Origin: JBGPLJ01 sp963826145
GTDB taxonomy: Bacteria > Pseudomonadota > Gammaproteobacteria > Steroidobacterales > Steroidobacteraceae
DNA: 64,000 nucleotides
Reading direction: 5' to 3'
Assembly (NCBI GenBank): GCA_963826145.1
Contig: CAWGVW010000001.1
Span: forward strand, 1,550,001 to 1,614,000
This document shows positions 17,789 to 26,322 of the stretch, in pieces. Position numbers and translations under genes: made by a program. Within the stretch, counting starts at the first letter, position 1, and every line of letters starts with the position of its first letter. The notes below the pieces were generated by a model. It saw nothing but the letters and a program-made list of their open reading frames with translations, ran no database searches and was not told where the DNA came from.

Positions 17789-19738
17789 CTAGCGCAGGAG
17801 CGGCACCAGAAACGCAATCGCCTGTTCGATCTCGCGCACCTGGTTCGCCGTCGACCAGCCACGATGTCCCTCGCCGGCGAACGACATGTATTGAACGCTC
17901 TTGCCGGTCTTTTCGAGCGCCTCTTTCATCCACTCGGACTGCCGGGCCGGCACGATGCCATCTGCCGTCCCGTGCATGAGCAGAATCGGTATGCGGATCT
18001 CCGCCGCGCGATAGCGCGGCGATACCGCATCGATCGCAACCTTGCCTCCTTGCGGATCGCCGATGTTTTCGATCCAGGCGCGATAGGTCTCCGATTCGGC
18101 GCCGTCCTCCGCGCGCACGAAGGCAAGAAATTCGCGCAGATCGCTCAACCCCGAGAGTGAAACCGCCCCACGGTAAAGATCGGGCGTCACGACAGCGCCC
18201 ATGAGCGCCGCGTAGCCGCCGTAACTCGACCCATAGATGGCGATGCGCTTCGGGTCGGCAACGCCCCGCTTGATGAGATCGATGACGGCATCCGTCACGT
18301 CATCCTGCATCAGGCGCGCCCATTGATGATGTCCGGCCTCGGCGAAGGCGCGGCCGTAGCCCGAGGAACCGCGAAAATTCGGCTGCAGGACGAGCCAGCC
18401 CTGGGCCGCGAATGCCTGCGCGAGCGGATCGAAGTCGATCGAGTCGCGCATCTCGGGGCCCCCGTGCGGGACGACGACTAGCCGCTGCGGCGCCGTGCCG
18501 CCGAGCGGCCGAGTGAGATACGAAGTGATCGTGCCGCCATCGCGCATCGCACTCTTGACGACTTCCACCGCCGCAAGCCGCTCGGGATCGAGCCAGGGCC
18601 GATCCGAGGCGATGAACCTGAGCTGCGCGCTCGCGAGGTCGTAGAGGTAGTAATCGCCCGGGGCCTGCGGGCCCTCCACGTGAACGAGCATGTGAGTCCG
18701 CGCCCGGTCGACGTCGATGATGCGGACATTGGCCTGCCGATTGAAATAATTGCGCATGCCGTTCCAGTGGCGCTGGAGCTTGCGGTCCTGAAGCGCATAC
18801 ATCAGCGTATCGGCGACGTAGCCGGCGCCGAGATACTCGCCGCTGATTTCGATCACCGTGCTCATGTCGTAGTCCGGCGTCTGCGCAACGACCTCGACTG
18901 GCGCGCGTGCGCGCAGGTCGTAGCGAAAGATGCTTAGCTTGTCGGCGCCCTCGGTGCGCCCGCGCGCAAAGATCATGCCGACGCCCGGGGCATCGCCCGC
19001 GTACTGCCAGTCCTGCTTGTTGTCCTGGCGCCGCGTACGCACGATCAGGGATAGATCGCGGCAGCTCGGATTGTCACAGCGGTACACGGCAAGCTCCGTG
19101 CCGCGACGATTCGAGTCGTAGCGCAGCGCGGGCTTCCCGTCCTTCAGATCCCAGCCGACGGTATTGGCGCGCCCGCGCACGAGGTTCTCCGCAGCGCCGC
19201 TGTATACGTTCACATTGAAGAGGTCGTAGGTGCCGGCATTCATCGCCGCCATGATGATGTGATCGGGGTCGTCCGGCGTCAGGTCGACGACGCGCGACAG
19301 GTCGTTTGGAACGGACTGCGGCATCGGTGCCGCGGAGAAGAGTTCCACGGGATTCTGGCCGTTCGGGTCGATCGCCTCGACCTGACGGCCGATGTAGCGA
19401 CGGCCGCTGCGCGAGGCGACATCAAGGCCGACAAGGAGACGCTTCTCGTTCGCCCACATGACCCAGAGCGGCGAGAATCTGCCGGGCTCGCCGATCGCGA
19501 ACTTGCTGACGGCGCCCGATTCGCCGAGATGATCCGTATCGATGACAGCGACGACGTCCCGCTTGCCGCCGAAGTCGCCCGCGATTGCGATGCGCCTGCC
19601 GTCGGGCGAGAGCGCGAGGTCGCGCACGACCGTCTCGCGTAAGAGTTCTTCCACGCTGTAGGGTGTCGATTGCGCGGCAGCGCCGACGAGTCCCCCTATG
19701 GCGAGTATCAGGCCCGCCCGCGAGCCCTTGACCGACAT
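17789..19738 (-). CDS. S9 family prolyl-oligopeptidase-like serine peptidase
   Basis: A 649-aa exported peptidase: signal peptide (about 1-22), a beta-propeller-like region (about 30-390) and a C-terminal alpha/beta hydrolase. The catalytic triad is S505 in GSSYGGYAALMG, D593 in HGTADGIVP and H625 in GEGHRG. Members cleave short peptides after proline or act as acylaminoacyl/dipeptidyl peptidases in the periplasm. The ATG at 19738 has a strong GGGAGGGG ribosome binding site, which can also pair with an upstream CTCCCG to form a hairpin. The gene follows a sugar-dehydrogenase-like lipoprotein gene by 34 bp on the same strand. Confidence 0.9.
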   Translation of the reverse strand: MSVKGSRAGLILAIGGLVGAAAQSTPYSVEELLRETVVRDLALSPDGRRIAIAGDFGGKRDVVAVIDTDHLGESGAVSKFAIGEPGRFSPLWVMWANEKRLLVGLDVASRSGRRYIGRQVEAIDPNGQNPVELFSAAPMPQSVPNDLSRVVDLTPDDPDHIIMAAMNAGTYDLFNVNVYSGAAENLVRGRANTVGWDLKDGKPALRYDSNRRGTELAVYRCDNPSCRDLSLIVRTRRQDNKQDWQYAGDAPGVGMIFARGRTEGADKLSIFRYDLRARAPVEVVAQTPDYDMSTVIEISGEYLGAGYVADTLMYALQDRKLQRHWNGMRNYFNRQANVRIIDVDRARTHMLVHVEGPQAPGDYYLYDLASAQLRFIASDRPWLDPERLAAVEVVKSAMRDGGTITSYLTRPLGGTAPQRLVVVPHGGPEMRDSIDFDPLAQAFAAQGWLVLQPNFRGSSGYGRAFAEAGHHQWARLMQDDVTDAVIDLIKRGVADPKRIAIYGSSYGGYAALMGAVVTPDLYRGAVSLSGLSDLREFLAFVRAEDGAESETYRAWIENIGDPQGGKVAIDAVSPRYRAAEIRIPILLMHGTADGIVPARQSEWMKEALEKTGKSVQYMSFAGEGHRGWSTANQVREIEQAIAFLVPLLR

Positions 19739-19744
19739 AGACCC

Positions 19745-19766
19745 CTCCCGTCGGGATGACCGGGAG
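19745..19766 (-). promoter_or_regulatory. Hairpin covering the S9 peptidase ribosome binding site
   Basis: CTCCCG at 19745-19750 and CGGGAG at 19761-19766 form a six-base stem. Read on the minus strand, the second arm contains the Shine-Dalgarno GGGAG of the peptidase gene. The hairpin could limit translation, or serve as a weak terminator for the gene upstream. Confidence 0.35.
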
Positions 19767-19772
19767 TATCGG

Positions 19773-21104
19773 CTAGCGCTGGATTGCCGTCACGCGCCAG
19801 ATGACATTGCCCACGTCGTCGGCGACCAGGAGTCCGCCTTTGCGATCGATGGCGACGCCGACCGGCCGTCCGCAGGCCTCGTCCTTCTCGTTGAGGAATC
19901 CGGTCAAAACGTCAGCGCTGGCGCCGGAAGGCTTGCCACCCGCGAAGGGCACGAAAATAACCTTGTAGCCACTGTGGGGATTGCGATTCCAGGAGCCGTG
20001 CTGGCCGATGAACATTCCTGCGCCGAACACAGGCGCCAGCGCATGGCCGTCGGAATAGGCAAGGCCGAGCGAGGCAGTGTGGGCCCCAAGCGCGTAGTCC
20101 GGCACGATCGCGCGCGCCACGAGCTCCGGTGCCGCAGGTTCCACGCGTACATCGACATGCTGCCCGTAATAGCTGTACGGCCAGCCGTAGAAGCCACCGT
20201 CGCGTACTGACGTCAGGTAGTCCGGCACAAGATCGCTGCCGATTTCGTCGCGCTCATTGACGACCGTCCAGAGCGCCCCGGTCGCGGGCTCCCAGGCCAT
20301 TCCGTTCGGATTGCGCAACCCTGAGGCATAGATGCGATGCGAGCCAGTGGCAAGGTCCACTTGCCAGATCGCGGCGCGCCCTTCCTCGTTTTTCATCCCG
20401 TTTTCCGCGACGTTGCTGTTCGAGCCGACCGTCGCATAGAGACGCGTACCATCCACGCTCGCAAGAATATTCTTGGTCCAGTGGTGATTGATCGTGCCGG
20501 CCGGGAGATCGGCGACCTTTGTGCCGGGTGTCGTAATCTCCATCTGACCAGCGCGATAGGGATAGCGCACGATTTCGTCGGAATCGGCGACATAGAACTG
20601 ATCGTCGACGAGCGCCATGCCGAACGGCGAGCTCAGTCCCTTGAGAAAGACCGCGCGCAGCTCCGCCTTGCCGTCGCCGTCGGCGTCGCGCAGCACTGTG
20701 ATGCGATTGGCGCTCGATTGCGACGCACCCGCCTTCTTCATCGAGCTCTTGATGAACCAGCCTTTGATCCCGCGCGTGTCGTCGGGTTTCGGCGGCGCGT
20801 TCGTCTCCGCGACCAGCACGTCGCCGTTCGGCAGAAGGTAGATCCAACGCGGATGCTCGAGCTCGGTCGCGTATGCCGCGACTTCGGTACCCGCGGCGGC
20901 CGTCGGCGTGCGGCCCGCGCTCCAGCCGACGGCCTTCGCGACGTTCAGCGTCGGAATGAACGTCGGATTCGGTTCGGGCAGTTTCGGGTCGGGCCCCATG
21001 CCCGCTTCCACGGGCAGCGTCGCGATCTCCCCGCAGGCTGCAAGCGCCGTCGCGGCGACGACGACGGGAAAAGCGGTCACTAACGTCAGGCGGGGCACGA
21101 TCAC
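19773..21104 (-). CDS. PQQ-dependent sugar/sorbosone dehydrogenase-like lipoprotein
   Basis: A 443-aa beta-propeller protein of the soluble glucose/L-sorbosone dehydrogenase family, which oxidises aldoses or sugar aldehydes with PQQ in the periplasm. The lipobox LAAC places the lipidated Cys at residue 24. Propeller features include PRWIYLLPNGDVLVAET, SGLRNPNGMAWEP and IGQHGSWNRNP, the last carrying the His-Gly-Ser-Trp-Asn element typical of the sorbosone group. No PQQ synthesis genes are visible nearby. The start at 21104 fits the lipoprotein signal. It lies upstream of the S9 peptidase on the same strand and is divergent from the tannase gene. Confidence 0.85.
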   Translation of the reverse strand: MIVPRLTLVTAFPVVVAATALAACGEIATLPVEAGMGPDPKLPEPNPTFIPTLNVAKAVGWSAGRTPTAAAGTEVAAYATELEHPRWIYLLPNGDVLVAETNAPPKPDDTRGIKGWFIKSSMKKAGASQSSANRITVLRDADGDGKAELRAVFLKGLSSPFGMALVDDQFYVADSDEIVRYPYRAGQMEITTPGTKVADLPAGTINHHWTKNILASVDGTRLYATVGSNSNVAENGMKNEEGRAAIWQVDLATGSHRIYASGLRNPNGMAWEPATGALWTVVNERDEIGSDLVPDYLTSVRDGGFYGWPYSYYGQHVDVRVEPAAPELVARAIVPDYALGAHTASLGLAYSDGHALAPVFGAGMFIGQHGSWNRNPHSGYKVIFVPFAGGKPSGASADVLTGFLNEKDEACGRPVGVAIDRKGGLLVADDVGNVIWRVTAIQR

Positions 21105-21212
21105 GGCCCATTTTTAGCAGCCCCGGCGATCATTTCCCAGTCGGCGCGAGGCCCGCTCAACCGTCAGATTCTGCTGGCAGCGGCCTTGACCCGTGCGAAA
21201 ATTGCCCAACCC

Positions 21213-22700
21213 ATGCGCAATTTCTGCTCCCTGATGATGCTCCTCGGCGCCGTCGCGGCAACCGCCGGCAATCAGCCGGCCTGCGAGGCGCTCGCCACGG
21301 CGGGCCTTTTCAAGAACGCCACCATACAATCGGCGCGCGCCGTGACCCCCGATGCCGAGCCGAACAGCGCGGCGCATTGCGAGGTGACAGCGGTCATCAC
21401 GCCGGTTGCCGGATCGCGCATCGTCAACGTTTATCGTCTGCCGGACGCCTGGAATGAAAAACTGCTCGGCCTCGGCAGCGGCGGCTGGGCTGGAAACGTC
21501 CGGCTCGACGCCGCTCGGGCAGCACTGGCCCGCGGTTATGCCACAGCGCAGACCGATGGAGGGCACGGAAGTACGGAGCTCTGGGACACGAGCTGGAGCT
21601 CAAGGCCGGTCGCGGTAACGGATTTTGGCTGGCGCGCGGTCCACGAGATGACTCTCCTCGGCAAGCAGCTCATCGACCGCTACTACGGCCGGCCCCAATT
21701 CCGCGCTTACTTTCAGGGCTGCTCGACCGGCGGCCGACAGGGTCTGATGGAAGCGCAGCGATTTCCTGGCGACTACGATGGCATCGTCGCGGGCGCGCCG
21801 GTGCAGTCGCTCCTGACGCAGACAACGCAGTTGATCCGAGCCCTGGCCTTCCGGGCCCCCGGCGCAGCGCTCACTGCCGGCCAGCTCGCACGGCTCAATG
21901 AGGCGTCGCTCGCGGCCTGCGATGGGCAGGACGGACTCGCGGACGGCATCGTGACGGATCCGCGCGCGTGCGCGTTCGATCTGTCGGCCGTCGCGTGTCC
22001 GGCCGACGGCCCATCGCCCGACTGCTTGTCGCCGGAGCAGCTGAATGCCGTCCGAGCGGTCTATGCTGGAGTGGCAACAGCCGATGGGCGGATCGCCGCA
22101 TATCCCTTGTTGCCGGGCGATGAAGCGGGCTGGATGCGATTCATTGATGTCAGCGGGCAGCAGGAACTCGGCATCGGAGCGCCGACCGCAGGCATCAAGG
22201 ACCTGCGCGGCCTCCTCCTCAAAGACCCTGACTTCGATCTTGCTGCATTCGATCCCGAGAAGGACCTCGCGACCATCCTCAGTTCGCCGTTCGCGGGTCA
22301 ATACGAAGCTGTCAGCCCTGATGTTTCGGCCTTCGTCGACCGCGGTGGAAAGCTGCTTCTGTGGCACGGTTTCGACGATCCCGGCCCGAGCCCGCTGGCA
22401 ACGGTCGAATACTACGAATCCGTAACGCAGTCTCTCGGCGAACGCGTGAAGGCGCTCGATGCTCCGGTGCGCCTCTTCCTTGCGCCAGGCGTTGAACACT
22501 GCGGCGGTGGGCGCGGCGCGAATGCCTTCGACCCGCTGCGCGCCCTCGAGGCCTGGGTGGAACGCAAGGATGCACCGGAATCGATGCACGGTACGCGTGC
22601 GGACGGCAAGCTGTCGCGTCCGATCTGTCGCTACCCGGCCCTCCCGCGCTACAAGGGCACGGGCAACCCGAACGACGCCGCGACCTTCGACTGCCAATAG
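21213..22700 (+). CDS. Tannase/feruloyl esterase family hydrolase
   Basis: A 495-aa exported esterase that would release phenolic acids such as gallate or ferulate from plant esters. The signal peptide follows the ATG at 21213 (MRNFCSLMMLLGAVAATAG); an in-frame upstream ATG at 21186 is less suited to export. The family's CS-D-HC pattern is present: C170-S171 in QGCSTGGRQG, D388/D389 in WHGFDDPGPSP and H429-C430 in VEHCGGG, so the nucleophile and catalytic His would be bridged by the Cys170-Cys430 disulfide. It fits the plant-polymer theme of the later arabinofuranosidase gene. It is divergent from the sugar-dehydrogenase gene. Confidence 0.9.
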   Translation: MRNFCSLMMLLGAVAATAGNQPACEALATAGLFKNATIQSARAVTPDAEPNSAAHCEVTAVITPVAGSRIVNVYRLPDAWNEKLLGLGSGGWAGNVRLDAARAALARGYATAQTDGGHGSTELWDTSWSSRPVAVTDFGWRAVHEMTLLGKQLIDRYYGRPQFRAYFQGCSTGGRQGLMEAQRFPGDYDGIVAGAPVQSLLTQTTQLIRALAFRAPGAALTAGQLARLNEASLAACDGQDGLADGIVTDPRACAFDLSAVACPADGPSPDCLSPEQLNAVRAVYAGVATADGRIAAYPLLPGDEAGWMRFIDVSGQQELGIGAPTAGIKDLRGLLLKDPDFDLAAFDPEKDLATILSSPFAGQYEAVSPDVSAFVDRGGKLLLWHGFDDPGPSPLATVEYYESVTQSLGERVKALDAPVRLFLAPGVEHCGGGRGANAFDPLRALEAWVERKDAPESMHGTRADGKLSRPICRYPALPRYKGTGNPNDAATFDCQ

Positions 22701-22739
22701 CGCAAGTCATGGAGGCCTTGCCGGCCTTCCCTGACTCTG

Positions 22740-22761
22740 GTACCTTGTTACTCCAAGGTAC
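22740..22761. promoter_or_regulatory. Inverted repeat, candidate PadR operator
   Basis: GTACCTTG at 22740-22747 and CAAGGTAC at 22754-22761 form a perfect dyad with a six-base spacer, 25 bp before the GTG start of the PadR gene. The position suggests autoregulation of the padR-pspC pair. Confidence 0.6.
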
Positions 22762-22786
22762 TAGGGTTACACCATCCAAAGCCGCC

Positions 22787-23116
22787 GTGGCCATCGACGA
22801 CAAATTCAGCTCCATCCGCAAGGGACTCCTCGAGTTCCTGATCCTCAAGATCGTGGCAGCGGACAAGGTGTACGTGGCCGACATCATCGAGCGGCTGAGC
22901 ACCACAGATTTCACTACGCAGGAAGGAACGCTCTATCCCCTCTTGAGCAAGTTGCGCCGTGAAGAACTCCTCGACTACGAGTGGAAGGAGTCGGAGGCGG
23001 GCCCGCCGCGCAAGTACTACAAGCTGACGCCGAAGGGCAAGACGCAGCTCGCCGAGCTCAACAAATACTGGAAATACATCAACACCACCGTCCAATCGCT
23101 GGGTCCCTCATCATGA
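22787..23116 (+). CDS. PadR family transcriptional regulator
   Basis: A 109-aa winged-helix regulator of the PadR family. The DNA-binding domain shows LLEFLILKIVAADKVYVADIIERL, then the wing TQEGTLYPLLSKLRREELL and the KYYKLTPKGK strand, all diagnostic. GTG at 22787 is preferred to an in-frame ATG at 22709, because the earlier start would place a perfect operator-like dyad inside the coding region and add a non-conserved leader. It overlaps the next gene by ATGA at 23113-23116. Paired PadR-PspC genes are common in Gram-negative and Gram-positive bacteria, and the pair probably answers envelope stress. Confidence 0.88.
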   Translation: MAIDDKFSSIRKGLLEFLILKIVAADKVYVADIIERLSTTDFTTQEGTLYPLLSKLRREELLDYEWKESEAGPPRKYYKLTPKGKTQLAELNKYWKYINTTVQSLGPSS

Positions 23117-24294
23117 ACCGAGTCATCACCATCAGCCTGAACGGCAACGCCTTCCAGCTCGAGGAAGCCGGCTACGAGGCACTGCGCGCGTATCTCGAAA
23201 CGGCGACCGCCAAGCTCAAGGACAATCCCGACCGTGACGAAATCGTGTCAGATCTCGAGCAGGCAATCGCAGAAAAATGCGGCCGCTATCTCGGACCGCA
23301 CAAGACGGTGGTCGCCTCGGCGGAGGTCGGTCGCATCCTCGATGAGATGGGGCCGGTCGACGCGTCCGCATCGGACGCTGGCGCCGCAGCCCAGTCAGCC
23401 GACACGAAACATGCGGGCCGCGCCGACGGCGCTCCGAAACGTCTCTACCAGATTCACGAAGGCGCCATGCTGAGCGGCGTCTGCAACGGTTTCGCCGCGT
23501 ATTTCAACGTCGACGTCACCATCGTCAGAATCCTCTTCGTGATGCTGACGCTCCTCTCGGGCGGCCTTGGCATCCTCGCCTACCTCATCATGATGTTCGT
23601 GATTCCGTACGCAAATACTTCGGAAGAACGCGCAGCCGCGCACGGCCAGACGTTCAGCGCGAGTGAACTCATCGAGCGCGCGAAGAAGCAATACGAGGAA
23701 TTCCGCGGCCGGCACGACTGGCGCAAGAGCCAGGAGCATTGGCGCGGCCAGTGGCGGGAACAGCGTCGCCAGTGGCGCCAGCGTCAGCGCGAATGGCGGC
23801 GCCGCTGGCGCTATGACTGGGACACGGGCGCGAGCTCGACCTGGGGCGGCCCGCCAGGTCCGCGGCCTGTGAGCTACGCGACGCGGGTGATTGCCGGATT
23901 CATGATTCCGATCTTCGCAATCTTGAGCGCAGCGTTCCTGGTCGTGTGGCTGATCGTGCTGATCTCGCTCGCCTCGACCGGGACCGTGTTCGGCTGGCAC
24001 CTGCCATACAGCATTCCTGTGTGGGCGGCGCTGCTCTTCGTGATCCTGATCTATGGCGCCATTTCCGGACCGCTGCGGGCCGCAAGCCGCGCGTCGCGTC
24101 ACGCCGCAACGGGCCAGACCTACGGCTGGTACGGATTTGGCGACGCCATGGTGCGGCTCGGCTTCATCGTGATGTTCATGTGGCTTGCCTACCACTTCAT
24201 TCCAGGCGTGCATGAGCTGATCGACGGGTTGCCTGATCTCTGGCGTACGGTGACGCACGACGCCACGACGACAGCCATGAACTGGCTTCAGTAG
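23113..24294 (+). CDS. PspC-domain membrane protein with a Trp/Arg-rich helix
   Basis: A 393-aa inner-membrane protein. Residues 1-80 form a cytoplasmic region with an EIVSDLEQAIAEKC segment common to PspC-associated proteins. The PspC domain (about 100-180) contains GVCNGFAAYFNVDVTIVRILF and a transmembrane helix. A basic linker follows at about 200-238, with Trp at 203, 210, 214, 221, 228, 232 and 236, then further helices from about 256. PspC proteins sense or transmit envelope stress in the phage-shock response. The ATG overlaps the PadR stop, so translation is coupled. The role of the Trp/Arg helix is unknown and is discussed as a finding. Confidence 0.87.
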   Translation: MNRVITISLNGNAFQLEEAGYEALRAYLETATAKLKDNPDRDEIVSDLEQAIAEKCGRYLGPHKTVVASAEVGRILDEMGPVDASASDAGAAAQSADTKHAGRADGAPKRLYQIHEGAMLSGVCNGFAAYFNVDVTIVRILFVMLTLLSGGLGILAYLIMMFVIPYANTSEERAAAHGQTFSASELIERAKKQYEEFRGRHDWRKSQEHWRGQWREQRRQWRQRQREWRRRWRYDWDTGASSTWGGPPGPRPVSYATRVIAGFMIPIFAILSAAFLVVWLIVLISLASTGTVFGWHLPYSIPVWAALLFVILIYGAISGPLRAASRASRHAATGQTYGWYGFGDAMVRLGFIVMFMWLAYHFIPGVHELIDGLPDLWRTVTHDATTTAMNWLQ

Positions 24295-24312
24295 TTCTCG
24301 CGGAATCACACC

Positions 24313-25965
24313 ATGACCAAGCGGCTCGGTCTCATCCTCGTCATCGCGTGCCTCGTCGTGCATGCACTCCTCGCGCACGTCGCGGTTGCGGGCCCGGTCG
24401 AGGACGCGGAGCGAACCTATGCGGGGCTCAACGACGCGAACAGCGTCATCGGTGCGATCGACTCCGGGATTTTTTCAAACTACCTCGGGCGCGACCGGGA
24501 TGCATGGAATCGGGAATACCTGGAGAAACGGCAACTCCTCGTACAGCAACTCGCCGCCATTCCCGATCACGGCCTCGCGGCGGCCGATGCCAAGGTCGTC
24601 GCCGTTCTCCAGGCAAAGCTCGAATCGCTGGCGGAGAACCCCTCGTCGGAGGGCAGCAAGGATGGACGGTGCGAGGACTCCGCTCGCAGCGACGCCGACC
24701 TCGCCACGCTCTCGAGTGCCCTCGTCGGCTGCTTCCGGGAGATTGCGAACAACCTCGAGTTCGAGGGAACGCGGATCGACCGGGCGTCGGCCCTGACCCA
24801 GCTGGCCGAGATCGAAGACCCGGCGCGTCGCAAGGCGCTGTTTCTCGCGTTCCTGCCGCTGTGGCGCGCCGTCAACGCGAACGACGAGCCCGATAGTCCC
24901 TATCGGCGGCTCATTGCACTCGCCGCCGCCGACGCTCGCGGCAAGGGCTCGGCCATCGATGCCGCCGCGCGAACTGTCGGCGTAACGAGCGCCGATCTCG
25001 AAACATGGCTCATACGTATTCTCGAGACCTGGAGCGAGGCCACGCGCGGCGAGAATGCGGAACCCTGGGACTACCGGTTTCAGTCCGGCGCGGCGGACCG
25101 CGCACTCGCGGCGAGGCTCTCCGGCCAATCGCTGCTCGCCATCGATCATCGCTTCTACTTGAAGCTCGGTGTCGATCTCGATGCACTCGGGGTGCTGTAT
25201 GACCTCGAACCACGGCCCGACAAATCCTCGGTTGCCTACACCGATTTCCTTCTGCACGGCGGGACGGCTGCGGGCGGCTGGAAGCGGCCTATTCCCCGCG
25301 TGCTCGCGAGCTACCGCAGTACGAACCTCGGATCCCTCAACGAACTCGTGCACGAGAACGGGCACGCCGTGCGGATCGCCGCGATCCATAATCGCCCGGT
25401 CTACGTCGATTGGACCGACGACCTCATCGAAGAGGCATTCGCCGATGTCCCGTCCTGGAGCGTCTACGAGCCCGCGTGGCAGCGGCACTTCCTCGGCACC
25501 GAGGCGTCCGAGCGCGATTCGCTGCGCGCCCTCTATGGGAGCGTGATGCTGGATGTCGCCTGGGCACTGTTCGAAAGCCGCATGCTTCGCGATCCGGCCA
25601 CCGATCCGAACCAGCTCTGGACCGAGATCACGAGCCGATACCTGCATATCGTTCCGCACCCGGAACTCTCATGGTGGGCCGTACGAGTGCAGCTCGTGGA
25701 CCTCCCGGGTTACATGGTGAACTACGGACTCGGTGCCGTGGTGACGGCCGATCTCAGGCAAAGAATCCGTGGGAAGATCGGCAGCTTCGACACCGGCAAT
25801 TCTCGCTGGTACCCGTGGCTCGCGGCGAATTTCCTGCACTTCGGATCGGAGCTGGACGGGCCGACACTCATCAGGACTTTTCTGGGGCGTCCCGTCTCCC
25901 CGGACGCCCTGCTCGCTCAGCTGCGCCGGCTCTCCCCGTCCGCGGCTACGGCACGCGAACGATAA
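24313..25965 (+). CDS. M3-like zinc metallopeptidase, exported
   Basis: A 550-aa helical metallopeptidase with a signal peptide (about 1-27). The zinc motif H347-E348-N-G-H351 lies in NELVHENGHAVR, and E373/E374 in LIEEAFADVPSW is the likely third ligand, the layout of the M3/oligoendopeptidase F-like clan. It would cleave short peptides in the periplasm. It follows the PspC gene by 18 bp and may be read through from it. The 3' end overlaps the convergent small membrane protein gene by 49 bp. Its exact subfamily cannot be fixed by eye, and it is divergent from standard PepF outside the zinc region. Confidence 0.75.
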   Translation: MTKRLGLILVIACLVVHALLAHVAVAGPVEDAERTYAGLNDANSVIGAIDSGIFSNYLGRDRDAWNREYLEKRQLLVQQLAAIPDHGLAAADAKVVAVLQAKLESLAENPSSEGSKDGRCEDSARSDADLATLSSALVGCFREIANNLEFEGTRIDRASALTQLAEIEDPARRKALFLAFLPLWRAVNANDEPDSPYRRLIALAAADARGKGSAIDAAARTVGVTSADLETWLIRILETWSEATRGENAEPWDYRFQSGAADRALAARLSGQSLLAIDHRFYLKLGVDLDALGVLYDLEPRPDKSSVAYTDFLLHGGTAAGGWKRPIPRVLASYRSTNLGSLNELVHENGHAVRIAAIHNRPVYVDWTDDLIEEAFADVPSWSVYEPAWQRHFLGTEASERDSLRALYGSVMLDVAWALFESRMLRDPATDPNQLWTEITSRYLHIVPHPELSWWAVRVQLVDLPGYMVNYGLGAVVTADLRQRIRGKIGSFDTGNSRWYPWLAANFLHFGSELDGPTLIRTFLGRPVSPDALLAQLRRLSPSAATARER

Positions 25966-26189
25966 CGGTAGAGCGCGACCAGGCCGATGATCATCCACAC
26001 GGCGTTGAGCGCCGCCGACGGAATTGCACCGTTGTAGCCGCTGTTGATCACGAAGCCGATCGAACCCACGACGTTCATTCCCTGGTAGACATTGGACCTG
26101 CCGTCGAGCCGACCACTCGACAGCAATCCGTAGGCGCTAATGATCAGCGCGCCGCCCAGCCAGCCGGCGATTTCGATGAAGAGATGCAT
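25917..26189 (-). CDS. CBU_0592-like small membrane protein
   Basis: A 90-aa protein with three predicted helices: IEIAGWLGGALIISAYGLL, an NVVGSIGFVINSGY segment and LNAVWMIIGLVALYRY. This matches the small CBU_0592 family of inner-membrane proteins of unknown function found beside many Proteobacterial genes. The ATG at 26189 is chosen because the first helix starts two residues later and AGGACCC stands upstream; the longer frame to 26426 looks non-coding. Its 3' end overlaps the metallopeptidase gene. Confidence 0.75.
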   Translation of the reverse strand: MHLFIEIAGWLGGALIISAYGLLSSGRLDGRSNVYQGMNVVGSIGFVINSGYNGAIPSAALNAVWMIIGLVALYRYRSRAVAADGESRRS

Positions 26190-26322
26190 GGGAAGGGTCC
26201 TCGCGGCTGTTGGGCTCCATATATAAGAGTAGCAGGTGACATATTCCGGCCGGCCGGATGGTCGACCGCCCGTGTAATATAAATCCGATATCGGCGACCG
26301 AAGGCCCCGAAGAAGTGCCGCG

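Noticed and set aside
22709..22786. Upstream ATG start for the PadR gene
   Set aside because: It would place the operator-like dyad inside the coding region and add residues not seen in PadR proteins.
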